In this document: piece by piece, positions 41,670-52,656 of the stretch
How the letters are laid out: every line of letters starts with the position of its first letter
Numbering within the stretch: the first letter of the stretch is position 1
Source: Ctenosaura bakeri
Lineage: Eukaryota > Chordata > Lepidosauria > Squamata > Iguanidae
DNA: 64,000 bases
Reading direction: 5' to 3'
Assembly (NCBI GenBank): GCA_948474755.1
Contig: CAOLHI010001022.1
Span: 434,001 to 498,000 of the forward strand
The notes under the pieces: model-generated
Seen by the model: only the letters and a program-made list of their open reading frames with translations
The model's database searches: none
What the model was told of the DNA's origin: nothing
Made by a program: the position numbers and the translations under genes

Positions 41670-41852
41670 TGACCCAAGCCTATCATAAGGTTTTCTTGGC
41701 AATTTTTTTTTGTGCAGGGGTTTGCCTTTTTCTTCCCCAGAGGTTGGCTTGTTCAAAGTCACCGTGTGAGTTTCCATGACTGAGCAGGGATTCAAACCTT
41801 GTTCTTCCAGAGTCCTAGCCCAACACTCAAATTAAAACAACACGTTGGCTCT
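41670..41852 (-). mobile_element. Sauria-type SINE, partial
   Basis: CTATCATAAGGTTTTCTTGG, then AAGTCACCGTGTGAGTTTCC and the tRNA-like head at the right. The 3' (TTG) tail is not present. Confidence 0.75.
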
Positions 41853-41861
41853 ACAATAGGG

Positions 41862-41862
<1 letters not shown>

Positions 41863-41914
<52 letters not shown>

Positions 41915-42104
41915 GTGCCTTCAAGTCATTTCTGACTTATGGCAACTCTAAAGTGAGCCTATCATGGGGTTTTCTGGGGCTGAGAGTGTGTGATGTGCCC
42001 AAGATCACCCAGTGGACTTCTGTGGCCGAATGGGGAATTGAACTTTGGCCTCTAGCATTGTAGTCCAGTGCTCAAACCACTACACTATGCTGGCTCTACC
42101 ATAG
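41863..42104 (-). mobile_element. Sauria-type SINE with long (TTG)n tail
   Basis: Starts with about 17 GTT/TTG units (41863-41914), then TGTGCCTTCAAGTCATTTCTG, CTATCATGGGGTTTTC, ACCCAGTGGACTTC, and the head ending CACTATGCTGGCTCT. A full-length, little-diverged copy. Confidence 0.92.
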
Positions 42105-43021
42105 GGATAACACATTTTTGTTGGAACACATCCACCACCGACACTGTGAGGACTGCCAGGAAGCTTGAGGACTATGCACAATTCCATCATTATGTCAGTT
42201 AATCTTGAAACTTTGACTCTGCAAACCCCAGCTCTGCTATATCACTGGACAGACCTGGCTGGGAGAACAAATGATCAGAAGAGCAAGACCAAAAAAGCAA
42301 GAATGGGAAAGATAAACTTGGAGTATGCCACAGAATTACATTCAGCAAGAAATCTCTTTGTGTGCCCCTTGCTGAAACTGGGATTGTTCTTCCTAGGACA
42401 GGAAGTTGCGATGGTGTATCCTCCCACTTAATGCTATGGAGTAGAAGGAAAAAAAAACCTCACTCCCTGCAGGGTTACTTAAAAACGAAGTCTTGGCCTT
42501 TTAGTGCTCTTTGTTATATAAACACAAGTAGCACAGACATATTAATCAGCCTGCCATGGAGGGCGGAACTGAGCAGCAACCTCAAATACCACCCACTCTT
42601 CATTCTCTCTCCCATTTGAGGCTGCTATTTTAAGAAACACATTATTTCCTGCTGTGATTTTATATTTTTACCCAGCTTCTAATTTGGGCTCTGAGGTAAG
42701 CAATGACATACATATCCCTCCTCTTTACCTCTCTAACCTCTTTACTTTTGTTCCTCTCATCCTCTCTCTTCCCCTCTCATCACCCACTTTCTCCCTCTCT
42801 TGTTTTTACATTGGAAAGCTTTTTACCCATATTTCAGGTGGTTGAATGTCACAGGTCAGTTTGTTTTTCATTTCTCCAGGCTATACAAGCCAAGCAACCC
42901 ATCACCACAAATCATTCTCTCCCTTCCGCAGTGCCTGTGTCTTAAATTTTGGTGCCAGCATGAAAAACCCTGAAATCCTCAAGGATATATATTTTAGTCC
43001 CTATGCTGCTTATGAACTAAA
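42105..43021. other. No gene seen
   Basis: Pyrimidine-rich between 42710 and 42830. No gene or repeat recognised. Confidence 0.4.
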
Positions 43022-43240
43022 AAAGGCTGTATTGGTATAGTGATTAGAGTGTCAGACTGGGACATCCAAATTCTAGTCCACACGCAGGTATGAAACTCAT
43101 TTGGTGACGCTGGGTCACTGTCTTGGGTCAGTGGCTTCTGTCTCTCAGCCTGACCTACCTCACAGGGTTTTTGTTAAAAATAAAGGAGGGCCCTGTATGC
43201 TAATTTGAGATCACTGGAGAAAAGGCATAATATCCATATA
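43022..43240 (+). mobile_element. tRNA-derived SINE, third type
   Basis: Head GGCTGTATTGGTATAGTGATTAGAG with a degenerate B box. Then CTCAGCCTGACCTACCTCAC followed by AGGGTTTTTGTTAAAAATAAA. The body differs from the Sauria type. Diverged. Confidence 0.55.
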
Positions 43241-44497
43241 AAATAACCAACAGCACCACCACCACTACCCTCATAGCGGCTACCATCATCATCATTGAGC
43301 TGCTCTGCCTATAGATTTACATGGAGCCATGGCTTTTAACCTTGGCCTGCTGTCAAAGCTATGTAGTGAGGGAATACTGGGAATCCAGTACCTAGGCAAA
43401 AGCATTCTGCTAAGCCACATAGATTTTTGGTTATGATAATGATCATGATGATGTCGGTAGTGTCATGGCTCATCATTGTAACAAATTTCCTGGGCATAGT
43501 CTTGATCAAAATTAAGTCCATATATGTCTCAATTTAGGATAACCCTATTGCCTTAGAATAAGCTGGTAAGAAGCATTAGGAGAACTAGTTCTGCAGACAA
43601 AGTGGGGTAAACGTAACGGCTGATCCATGAATGAACAAGAACCAGTTGTCATGTTGTCCTTTTATGAAAAATATATGGGGTGAGTGTGTTTTAAATGGTA
43701 GAATCCTACTCTATATTTGATTGTTTCCCGACTACTCAGGAAGCAGCATGATATACTCATCTACCTCATGAATCTTGTGAAAAATTGCAAAGTGTTTTTG
43801 GTTACTGAGAGAACACAAGATATCAGTAAATTGCTATGTCCTCGCTTACAGCTGCTAGAACCTGGGCAACCACCTCCATTACTCAAATGCACACTGATGT
43901 CATATAGTCCAAACCACATGGAGGGACAAGGTGATCCCTCACTGTTGCACCACCCCTCCCTGGGCTACAGGCTTCCAGTACTTCACTGTGTGCAGGGCTA
44001 ACCCCAGATGACAATACTCCACAAATACTGAATGGAATGGAAGTAGAATCTTAGTTCAACAGGGGTCAGGAATCAAGATCCTGCACTGCTACTGAGGGTA
44101 GGGGCTGACTTAGAATGTGCAAGACAGATGGTTGATAGAGCACTGTCCACTAACACCTTGGGATCACAATTGGAATTCCTCCTCAAACACAATTCCTACC
44201 AACACAACACCATTACTATCCGAAATCATGTGAAAGAACAACACATGCCCTTGTGTAAATTCTGCTGGAGCAGCTGGTCCAGGCTGGGTGCCTCTCTGCC
44301 TGCATACTTGGGATTTTCCCAGCAGTAGGCCAGTAGAGCTTCCCAGAAAATCCTTAGAGAAAGTCTAAGTTGGTTCTGTAAAGGATGAGTCATATGGATA
44401 AGATGGGACCAATCAGAAGGTCATTTTGGACCACATCAAAAAATTGATAGATAGTATGTTGTTGTTTTTTTCTTTTTTTTTGTAGTGGAAGTTGAGG
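43241..44497. other. No gene seen
   Basis: Contains CAC/ATC-rich short repeats near 43250-43295. No coding signal. Confidence 0.4.
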
Positions 44498-44640
44498 AAC
44501 TACAGTGTCCCCTCCACTTTTGTGAGGGTTTGGGGCACAGAATCCTTGTGAAAGTGGAAAAACTGTGAATAACCTGCCTCTGTGTGATCCCCTTTCCATT
44601 CCTTCTGGGGCTCCCCCTTCCCATTTCCTTGCCTTTTGCA
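44498..44640. mobile_element. Pogo/Tigger-like end
   Basis: CAGTGTCCCCTCCACTTTTG and GTGAAAGTGGAAAAACTGTG resemble the left part of the 13041 element. The right end was not found. Confidence 0.45.
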
Positions 44641-44680
44641 CCCTGTTTGTTGTTCCATGCCTACAACAAAGTATGCTAAT

Positions 44681-44700
44681 TAGTTACATATATGTAACTA
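44681..44700. repeat. Perfect 20-bp palindrome
   Basis: TAGTTACATATATGTAACTA is its own reverse complement. It lies just left of the larger foldback at 44729-44984. Confidence 0.95.
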
Positions 44701-44728
44701 AGTAACATCTCCTGACACGATTCCGCAA

Positions 44729-44984
44729 GGCCACTTTAATAGCCAGCAGCCACATTGGGCAATGGAGGTCTGTTCTGTTGCTGATTTATGTGCAAGGAGG
44801 ATGACATTTTCATCCCCATCAGTGTGTGAGACTGTGATGAGGAAGTGTGATGGGGTCCTGCTTCTTGTTGTCACACCCTCAAACACTGATGGGAGGAGGC
44901 TGGAAACATCATCCTACTTGTGCCCCCAAGTGACAGATGAACAGACCTCCTGTGTCCAATGCAGCTACTGGCTATTAAGAGGCA
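44729..44984. repeat. Inverted repeat (foldback), about 256 bp
   Basis: The left arm reads GCCACTTTAATAGCCAGCAG, AGGTCTGTTC and CCATCAGTGT. The right arm repeats these in reverse complement (ACACTGATGG, GAACAGACCT, CTGGCTATTAAGAGGC). Arms are about 95-120 nt, roughly 80% alike by eye. A 154-codon frame over it is likely chance. Probably an unclassified foldback transposon. Confidence 0.7.
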
Positions 44985-45179
44985 TTTATGTAGCTTTACA
45001 GAATGACTACATAGCCTTATTGAACATGGAACAGCTTCTTCTGTTATGCTTCCATGTGTCTTCTTTTGGTCACTATGGAACTTGGGATCCTTCACAACAA
45101 AGAGTGACCTACAGGACTCATGATGTAGCTGCTATAGCCCCCCGGCTCCATTGCCTTTCACTAACTGGTGGAGAGACTC

Positions 45180-45222
45180 TGTGTGTGTGTGTGCGCGTGT
45201 ATGCATGCGCGCACACACACAT
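45180..45222. repeat. Alternating purine-pyrimidine tract
   Basis: A run of (TG)n passes into GCGCGTGTATGCATGCGCGC and then (CA)n, so the tract is nearly self-complementary. Composition favours left-handed DNA or a hairpin. Confidence 0.85.
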
Positions 45223-45659
45223 GTAGGCACATACAAATCAGAGAAGCATCTGTCTAGGTCCCTACAATCAGACACTGAATCAGACACTGAACATCAGCTA
45301 AAATCCCTGAAGGACTTTGGCAGATCTTGACAATTGATGTTATCTCTTTGCATCTTATAGGAATCCCTCCACCATTTCCACTTGCCACTACATTCTCATG
45401 GATTAGAGGCTGAAGAAGTTTAAAACTGAGCTCTGGCAGGAGTGATAGGGGAGCCATAGCATGGTTCCATATGCAGAAATTTTATGCTGTGCTATGAGAT
45501 ACAGGATCTCAGCCATAATGTAATAAACGTATCTCATTATGATTGTAAATTATTGAAATCCAGCTATTGTAGTGTAATTGTAACTTTTAAGTTATCTCTA
45601 CATTTATGGAAGTGTGATCTCACTAAACAATGGAGAAAGGATATTGTATAGCATGCAAC
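45223..45659. other. No gene seen
   Basis: No recognised features. Confidence 0.4.
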
Positions 45660-46020
45660 CCAACATTTCACAGATTAGAACCAGAACTCATGAGGCCAAG
45701 CAACATCACAGTGCAGTCAAAATAGCAAAAGTTATTCATGAAGAAGAACACACAAGTTAGGAGAGGGTGCAGCAGTTTGCTTTTGCTCGAGCCTCCTGGG
45801 AAGAACGAGATTCTACCCCTGCCTCTCCTCTTCCTTGCTGAATTCGTTGAGTGGAAACTGCTTTTTTTGCTTTGAAGTCAGTGGGCAGCAAACTGAAGTA
45901 AGCTGGGGACAATGGGGAAAGCAGGAGGAGGAAAGAGAAATTGGGGCATTTTTAAAAGCATCTGAAAGATTGGGATGACAGAGGATTAATTGGGGACTAT
46001 CCCTGCTAAATTGAAACATT
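45660..46020 (-). repeat. Interspersed repeat family A
   Basis: Nearly full-length minus copy: CCAACATTTCACAGATTAG, GCAGCAGTTTGCTTTTGCTCG, AAGTCAGTGGGCAGCAAAC, GGAAAGAGAAATTGGGGC and CCCTGCTAAATTG. Confidence 0.65.
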
Positions 46021-47379
46021 TTGGAGTATATGGTATATTTCAAACTGGTTGGTTCATTATGGTTGTTGAGGCAACAACAAAGTGGACTGGAGGAGAATGT
46101 GTCTTGTACTGCAGCCCAGTGGCTGGCAAATAGAATCAAACAATTCAATTACTTGTGAGATACAGAAAAGTAAAGACTTACCTTCAAAAACAAAAATGTA
46201 ATCAGAGAGATGTGGGATGCTTTGGAATGATAGCAACAACATATTTCTGAAAGTAAATTTCTAGGCTCTGACTATATTCAAAAATGGACCTAAGATAATA
46301 TTGTTGCAAACTGTTGTGGAGAAAACAGAATGAACACAGGGGAAAGGAACTGAGGGAGTGAACATCCAGCTGCCAAAGAGCAAGGAAAACCCCTTTAGAA
46401 ATCATTAAGTGGCTCAACTGGGAAGAAAGGTGAATCAGAAGGACAAACCAGTTGGGCAAATTGCATCAACTCTTTCTCCCTACAGCTCCTCTGCTTCTCT
46501 CTCCTTATTTATACTTATGTTTGTAAACACTTAGTTTTTCAGTTGCTGGTTGCAGGGGTTTGGAGAAACAGCCCTGCAGACAGCTTTAAGAGGTCACTGC
46601 GTCCATCGATTAATAAGTATTAGTGCAAGAGTTAGCTGTGGCACTGACAGATCTCAGCATAGTTCCCTGGCTCTTCGGGTGGTGAGTTCAGCATTTAACA
46701 AGCAATCTCTGCCAGGCATCAAGGAAAATTCTGGAACTCCAAGGGCAGCCTAACTGGCATGGGAGAAGAAAACCCACTTTGCTGCTTGCCAAGTCTCATT
46801 CTCCAGCTTATGTCACATCATGATGGCTGAAACAAAGGGCATGTTTTCTGTCTTCGGGTCTGGTGCTGGTGAAGTATTGACATTTTATAATTTCTTCCCT
46901 TGAGTTCACAGAGCAATTCTCAACGTGCTCAAAAGAATAAAAATAAAAATTCTAACATTTTGTGGGTCTCTATTTCATTTGTGCACTTGGTCAGGTAGAA
47001 ACCACAGCTCAGATGGAAAAGAAAACCAAACGAAGATACATGTTGCCTGGAAAGTGTCAAAAACAAGCTGGACATCAAGTAACATGCTTTTCAGGGAGCA
47101 GGTATGTATTTCTTTAGTGATAACTTTGGCTTAAAAACACAAAAAGATGATTTGGGAATTCTGCTGTTTAAACACCCAGACTGTATGCCTATGCAGTGTT
47201 CACTGTCTGCTGCCCTCTGATGTAGGGGGTGAACACTCCCACCACCAGTACTGAAATCCAGCCTTCCAGTCCAGTGAACTTCTGAACAATATTGAGATGG
47301 GTGGGCAGGCCAGCCTGGATTTACATACAAGTCTGCCCCTGCTAAGATTATGTATTTGAAAGCCAACTTTTCTTCTCCT
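46021..47379. other. No gene seen; contains a repeat-poor block
   Basis: 46550-46780 is repeat-free and contains ATCGATTAATAAG (about 46604) in a block that could be conserved. No long frame or RNA gene is seen. Confidence 0.35.
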
Positions 47380-47595
47380 TGTTGTGTGCTTGACTTTGAC
47401 TCTGACCTATGGTGATGCTACCCTAGGATGTTCATGGCAAGATTTATTCAAAGATTTGCTATTGCTGTCCTCACAGGATGAGAGAGTGTGACTTGCCCAT
47501 GGTCATCTAGGAGGTTTCCATGGTTGTTTGGTGATTCAAACCCTGCTCTTCCAGAGTCCTAATCCAGCACTCAAACCACTCACATTGTCTCAAAC
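47380..47595 (-). mobile_element. Sauria-type SINE
   Basis: Diverged minus copy: TTGTTGTGTGCTTGACTTTG, GATGAGAGAGTGTGACTTGC, AACCCTGCTCTTCCAGAGTC. Head at the right end. Confidence 0.8.
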
Positions 47596-47954
47596 TACCT
47601 TTTTATGGGAAAGGATTTAATTGAGGTGATGCAACTACTCCTTCCATTAAAGCAGATGGCAACTCTTTCATGTACACACCATTCCTGTGCTCAGTTCATC
47701 ACCAGGTGGCCATCCTGCTACAAATGAGCTTCTTCATATTTAGCTAAGCTGGACTCCAGATGATGGACACTGTCATCCTGGGACTGTTCACAAAGGCCTA
47801 TCAATTTGATAGTAGCAGATAAAGCTTACATTTCATTGGTGTAGCCTTCAAGATCCCACGGTCACCTCGATATCACAGTGATGCGCAAAGACACACCACA
47901 ATGAGCAGAGAATTGTTTTGTGGAGGAGGGGTAAATACTTGAAATCAAGGCTGG

Positions 47955-48062
47955 GAGTTCATCAGTTCTCCAGATCTTGTTGGACGGCAAGGCCCAGCAG
48001 CCCTAGCCAGCATAGACAATGGAGAGGAATGCTGTGAGCTACAATATAACAAGACCTGGACA
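47955..48062. repeat. Foldback hAT-type repeat
   Basis: CCAGATCTTGTTGGACGGCAA, then CAGCAGCCCTAGCCAGCATA, with a degenerate complementary arm. Same family as about 48865-48975. Confidence 0.5.
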
Positions 48063-48083
48063 TCATTCCCACACATGCTCTAA

Positions 48084-48448
48084 GGCCCTTTTCGCATGGC
48101 ATTTCTCATGTGAAAGGGCTTTCAGAGCGTTGTGCCATTGTGAGGAGCGTTTCAGACGATGTCTTTTGGCTTTTAGCAGAAAATGATGCATGATCGCTCT
48201 GGGGCCCCATGCACACTTACCATCCATGCGGAGCTCTGGATCTGCGGCCCTCGCGCTTCCTCCCCAGCGCACCTGGGAAAATACCTGGCTGTGCTGCGGA
48301 AGGAAGAGATGGAGCTCTCATGTTGCCTGCTGGCCAGCCGGCAACTCCTGCAGAGCAGAAGCAGCGGGGATGCGAGAGCCTCACGGAAGAGGCTCCTCAC
48401 ATGATCCTCGCACAGTCGCACAGAAGCAGGTAAGTTGTGGAAAGGGCT
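48084..48448. mobile_element. Harbinger-like non-autonomous element, family F3
   Basis: Left end GGCCCTTTTCGCATGGC, right end TTGTGGAAAGGGCT. Flanks TAA (48081-48083) and TCA (48449-48451) match at two of three. The GC-rich interior shares CGCGCTTCCTCC and GCGGAAGGAAG-type blocks with the 59428 copy. Several overlapping frames reflect GC content only. Confidence 0.75.
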
Positions 48449-48454
48449 TCAGTC

Positions 48455-48586
48455 AGTGGTTCCTAAACTTTGGTCCTACAACTTTTTGGACTTCAACTCC
48501 CAGAAGCCTTGGCCAGCTTGGCCAACAGTCAGGAATTCTGGGAGCTGAAGTCCAAAACATCTGGAAGACCAACATTTGGGAAACAG
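48455..48586. mobile_element. Foldback hAT-like element
   Basis: Left CAGTGGTTCCTAAACTTTGGT and right CCAACATTTGGGAAACAGTG are inverted. Inner arms TTGGACTTCAACTCCCAGAA and TTCTGGGAGCTGAAGTCCAA pair closely. No clear 8-bp duplication. Confidence 0.7.
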
Positions 48587-48975
48587 TGTTCTAAATAAAT
48601 AGAACTTGAGGGTTTTACTTTTGAGAGACTCCGCCAGCCACAATGCCACTGGCTATGCTGGTTGCTTGATTCTTGGAGTCACCATCCAAAAAAGTAACTT
48701 TGTCTAGCTCTCATGAATATAAACATAAAATATAACAAGCATGAGTTTAGATAGTTCTGGTAAGATTCCAAATCTGGCTGAGGAATGTCAAAATCTGCAG
48801 TCCCTCTACAATGAAGTTTCTCCTTCTCAAGGATAGACATGATAATTGTTTCCAGCTGGACAGGGCAACTTGTGATCCTGGAAATGTTGGACTGCACCTC
48901 ACATCAGCCCTAGCCAGAATAGCCATTCGGTAAGAGAATCATGGCTGTTGTGATCCAACAACTTCTGGAGATCTA
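48587..48975. repeat. Further foldback-repeat fragments
   Basis: 48620-48700 and 48865-48975 carry degenerate arms of the same repeat group (GATTCTTGGAGTCACC; GATCCAACAACTTCTGGAGATC). No gene. Confidence 0.4.
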
Positions 48976-49904
48976 CATAGTCCCTGTTGTTGCTTTACAG
49001 GTAATTTCATTCATCTCATAGTCACCTTGACTGGTATAATTTGTAAGAAGAACAATTACTTTATAGTGTGTCACTGGCCATGGGATTTTGAGAGCTGTGG
49101 TCCTAGGAAGTAACTTTTTCAACTTTGACCCCAAACACTATTTAAGGACAGTAATCCTTTCTGTAGGGATTCTCTCATCTACTTTCATTACTGTTTGTGC
49201 TGATTATAATAACACCACAACTTATAAATCCAACAAGAGGAGAAGAATTATTCCTTGTCTTGTTAAGGGAAAGGGGAAATAATAGTACTGCGGCGCCTTT
49301 AAACCAAAAACCCAGTAGCTATGGCTGGATTTACCACTGCTGGGAAATGACTCTCTGGAAGCTGCATTTTTTTCTCAGAGTGCCTCAGGGGTTGGTTACT
49401 AAATTTGGTTACTGGGCTTAAATAATGCAGCATGGCAGGGCCCAGTGGGTTTGAACATTGTCATATCCAGATAATCCTCTTCTTGGTGGCTGAGAACTCC
49501 CTCTCTCTCTCTCTTCAGCCTCTGCACTAGACTTTGAATCTGACAAGCAACATCATCTTAAATAATCAGCACTAGCTGAGATGAGTCGGAGCTGCAAAGT
49601 TCTGTTTCCTTCCAAGAGTGACCTACGTGGTTTCAACAGTGCCTTTCAGCATGCTATCTAGCCCTCCCTTCCCAGTACACACACACACACACACACACAG
49701 AAGGAAAATATACCATAAATGTGACATTGTCCACAGGAGAGCATTGATCCAAGAGCTCCTTTCCTTTATGGCCCCTTTTTGCAGTAACACAGCAAGCAAA
49801 GAGATAGAGGAAGGCCAAAAAACCTTACAGCTAATTCCAGTAAAAAGGTAGGAACATTCAGGTAGGAGGGGGCAAAATTTGTCACCCTTATTCTCCAGAC
49901 AGGC
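48976..49904. other. No gene seen; (CA)n at 49679-49700
   Basis: Contains a CT run near 49500-49515 and an (AC)n microsatellite at about 49677-49700. A frame of 102 codons on the minus strand (49623-49931) reads through the CA repeat and is not convincing. Confidence 0.45.
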
Positions 49905-50092
49905 TTCATGGCATACCGTCCAACATTCCACAGATGAAAAATTAGATCAAGAAGGCAAACATTATGATTGCCTCTCACATCAGTGGTTGATAGTAATGAC
50001 CTGCCCTTTGAATTCAGTTTGCAGCAATTGAGATCAGTAGAGAAGGACAAAGGTTTAATCAGGACATCCCTGCCAAATTGGGACAGTTGCCT
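49905..50092 (-). repeat. Interspersed repeat family A, short copy
   Basis: Left CATACCGTCCAACATTCCAC, right CATCCCTGCCAAATTGGGAC. The centre is deleted. The outer strings CATACC-TCCAAC and complement of GTCCCAATTTGG hint at inverted ends. Confidence 0.5.
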
Positions 50093-50140
50093 ATGACACC
50101 AGTGTGGTTGCCTCTCACACCAGTGGTTGATCGTAAAGAC

Positions 50141-51194
50141 CAGTGATGTATTTAAGTCTTTTACTCAAGTCAAGTTTCAAGTCTCTACCTTCAAGTCTCA
50201 AGTCAAGTCTCAAGTCTGGGAGCCAACTTTATACCCCAACCTATATTCCAGAATTTATGGACAGAGTCAAATAAAGACAGTTTTAACAATTTAAGCAGAG
50301 TAGAGATGTTTGTAATTACTTGGAAAGAAGATGGAGGGTGTCATCAGTTATCCTGTTGAAAGATTAATGGGTTTATGTTAGAGTCTGTTTTACTATAGAT
50401 ACGCAGGAACTGAGAATCTAGGGAATGTGGAATGTTTATGAATGAGGAAATGTAATGCCTTGTACTATATTGAGCTCTACTTTCTGAAACTATGTTGTAG
50501 GGTTGGCTATAAAAATAATAAAAAGGTTTTGCATTAAAAAAAAATATAAGCAGAGTTGGCCCTCCACATTTACGATTTTGCCATCTGCAGCTTCAGAAGT
50601 GGAGAATGGGGAATAAGATCCTTCTTATTTCTCATTTCCAAAGCTGGAGGAATTTTCAGAAGTGGGGAATAGGATTCTTCTTATTCTCCGTTACTGAAGC
50701 TTCAAAATCTTTAGAAGGAAGGATCCTTCCTCCTAAAGCCCATTGTCTAACACATTTGCTGTTTGCCCTGGAGAAACATGCCCTGCGCTCTGAGGAGGGA
50801 GTCTTGTTTTCTGTTCTTAAGAAAAGTTTTACAAGGTTCCTATGATATGCCGCAGGGACAGGCTGCTGAACAGACCTCAACCTTGCATCAAGCCCATTAC
50901 CTAACCTATTTGCTGTTCCCCTCTGAGAAATGCACCCACACTCTGAGCTTCAGACAGATTGTCATGTGACCAGTAGACAAAAAGAGATGGAAGCATTGTT
51001 TAGAGTTGTAAGGTTTCTGGATGAATGTATTATGTTACTGAACTAAGGACAGCAAGTCAGTCACTAAAAATATACACGTCCCAAGTCGAATTGAGTCAGT
51101 GCATCATATATTGCTGAGCTGAGTCTGAGTCGAGCCACTGAAGTGACTTAAATCCGACTTGAGTCCAAGTCAATCGACTCGAGTAACATCACTG
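50141..51194. mobile_element. hAT-like family F4, copy 3
   Basis: Ends CAGTGATGTA and ACATCACTG. Flanks GTAAAGAC (50133-50140) and GTAATGAG (51195-51202) match at six of eight. Without the inserted retroposon it is about 800 bp. Same AAGTC-rich ends and same interior landmarks (CCTCCACATTTACGATTTTG) as copies 1 and 2. Confidence 0.88.
50302..50546 (+). mobile_element. Retroposed insert in F4 copy 3
   Basis: 245 bp not found in the other two F4 copies, flanked by a perfect 10-bp duplication TAAGCAGAGT (50292-50301 and 50547-50556). It ends in an A-rich run after AATAATAAAAAGGTTTTGC. This is the mark of LINE-machinery insertion. The source transcript is not recognised. Confidence 0.85.
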
Positions 51195-51202
51195 GTAATG
51201 AG

Positions 51203-52494
51203 CTGCTCCCCAGTGCTTGCTAAAAACATTTTGTTGCTGGAGGCAAATGTGAAGATACCTTCCCACTCTGTTTCATGTATAAAGCAGACTGGAGTCCAAT
51301 TCATCTATCTGGTATGCATAGGCTCCTTTTCCAAGGTCATTAGGACACAGGACAGACCTAGTGTTGAGGAAGTTCTTGCCAGTCTATCTGTCCCTGCTCC
51401 CTTTGATCAGAAGTCTCTGCCAGGCATGGAAATCATGTGGCTTTCCAGGTGTTCTTGAACTGCAGCCTCTAACAGTCTTGACCAGCATGAATAAGGTGTG
51501 AAAGGCTGAGAGTTAACACTTCCCACCTTTGATTTAGGCTGATGTCAATTCCCTGGCCTGATATTCCTAAGTAATAAGACCACTTCCTACAGACTAAAGT
51601 CTTGCCAATTTGGAATGTGTGCAGTTTCTTACACCCAACTCCCAAACTGACAATACAAAAGAAGTGAGTGCGGTCATGTTTTTTAGCTTTCTGTTGGCTT
51701 TGATCTTTCTCTTAGTTAAGATCAATGCAATCCTAATACTGACCATGATTAAAAGCAAATACAAGCATACAAATGCACAAACAGAAAACCAAAGCAAACT
51801 GACCAATAAACACAGCAGAAAAACTGTGAGGCAAATACATTTCTCATAGGAGATTTTCACAGAAGGGAAGGGGGAACATTGAAGGAAGGGTGAAAATGAG
51901 AAGTCATAAACCTTTCAAAATGCAATCTTCTTCTCTAGACTAGCCATGAAGACACAGTCAGAATCTTCCTCCAGGCTCTGGAGCCAGAGCTGTAATGTTA
52001 TAATTTTATTCCACAATTGATCTCTGTTTACCGTGATGGTTTCTCTTGCACATCCACAGGTCACACTTTAAATCAGGTAACACTTGGTAGCAAATTGAAT
52101 TGACAACTTGTCCTATAAGCCGCAGTTACACAGCAGGGTAGCATCACAGTGGCTCTTCAGCTTGGTTACTTCAAGGCTATCAGAGTCCAGCTCTGCCAAA
52201 GCCAATGAAACTCTCTCAGACATCCCCTCCCGCATGGTCCTAATATTTTCTGAGTGCAAAGAAATCAATATTACACCTTCCCTTTCTCTCATGTTGCAGT
52301 ATGTTCTGCAACGTGGAGATTCACAGTTTTTAGTTAACGTAAATTGGACAGGTACTTTGTTTACTATGGTATGCATGTGTGTAAACCTCTCATTTCCCAA
52401 GATCTGGAGGTCATTGTACTGAATGTTAGAACTGCTTTGCAGCCAGTCTGCTTCTTGTTGATCCAGCTCAGATGTACATTCGGTGAGGCTTAGT
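51203..52494. other. No gene seen
   Basis: Several short frames on both strands (51594-51860, 52108-52422) without domain or splice context. No repeat recognised. Confidence 0.4.
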
Positions 52495-52656
52495 CAGAAG
52501 CATATTTAGGGTGGGGCAAGTAGGGTACATGCCCTGGGTGCCAATGCCAGAGGGACACAAACAGGCTGAAGATTTAGCAGAGGAGGAGGAGGCCACAGAG
52601 GTAGGAGCACAAATTCCATGCTTGCCCTAGGTGCTGATATACTAGATATGCCCCTG
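52495..52656. mobile_element. hAT-like family F5, short copy
   Basis: 162 bp. Ends CAGAAGCATATTTAGGGTGGG and complement TAGATATGCCCCTG. Flanks GGCTTAGT (52487-52494) and GCCTTAGT (52657-52664), seven of eight. Lacks the minisatellite of the 6075 copy. Confidence 0.82.

Noticed and set aside
44762..45226. 154-codon frame as a secreted or membrane protein
   Set aside because: It runs through a foldback repeat and into a TG/CA microsatellite.
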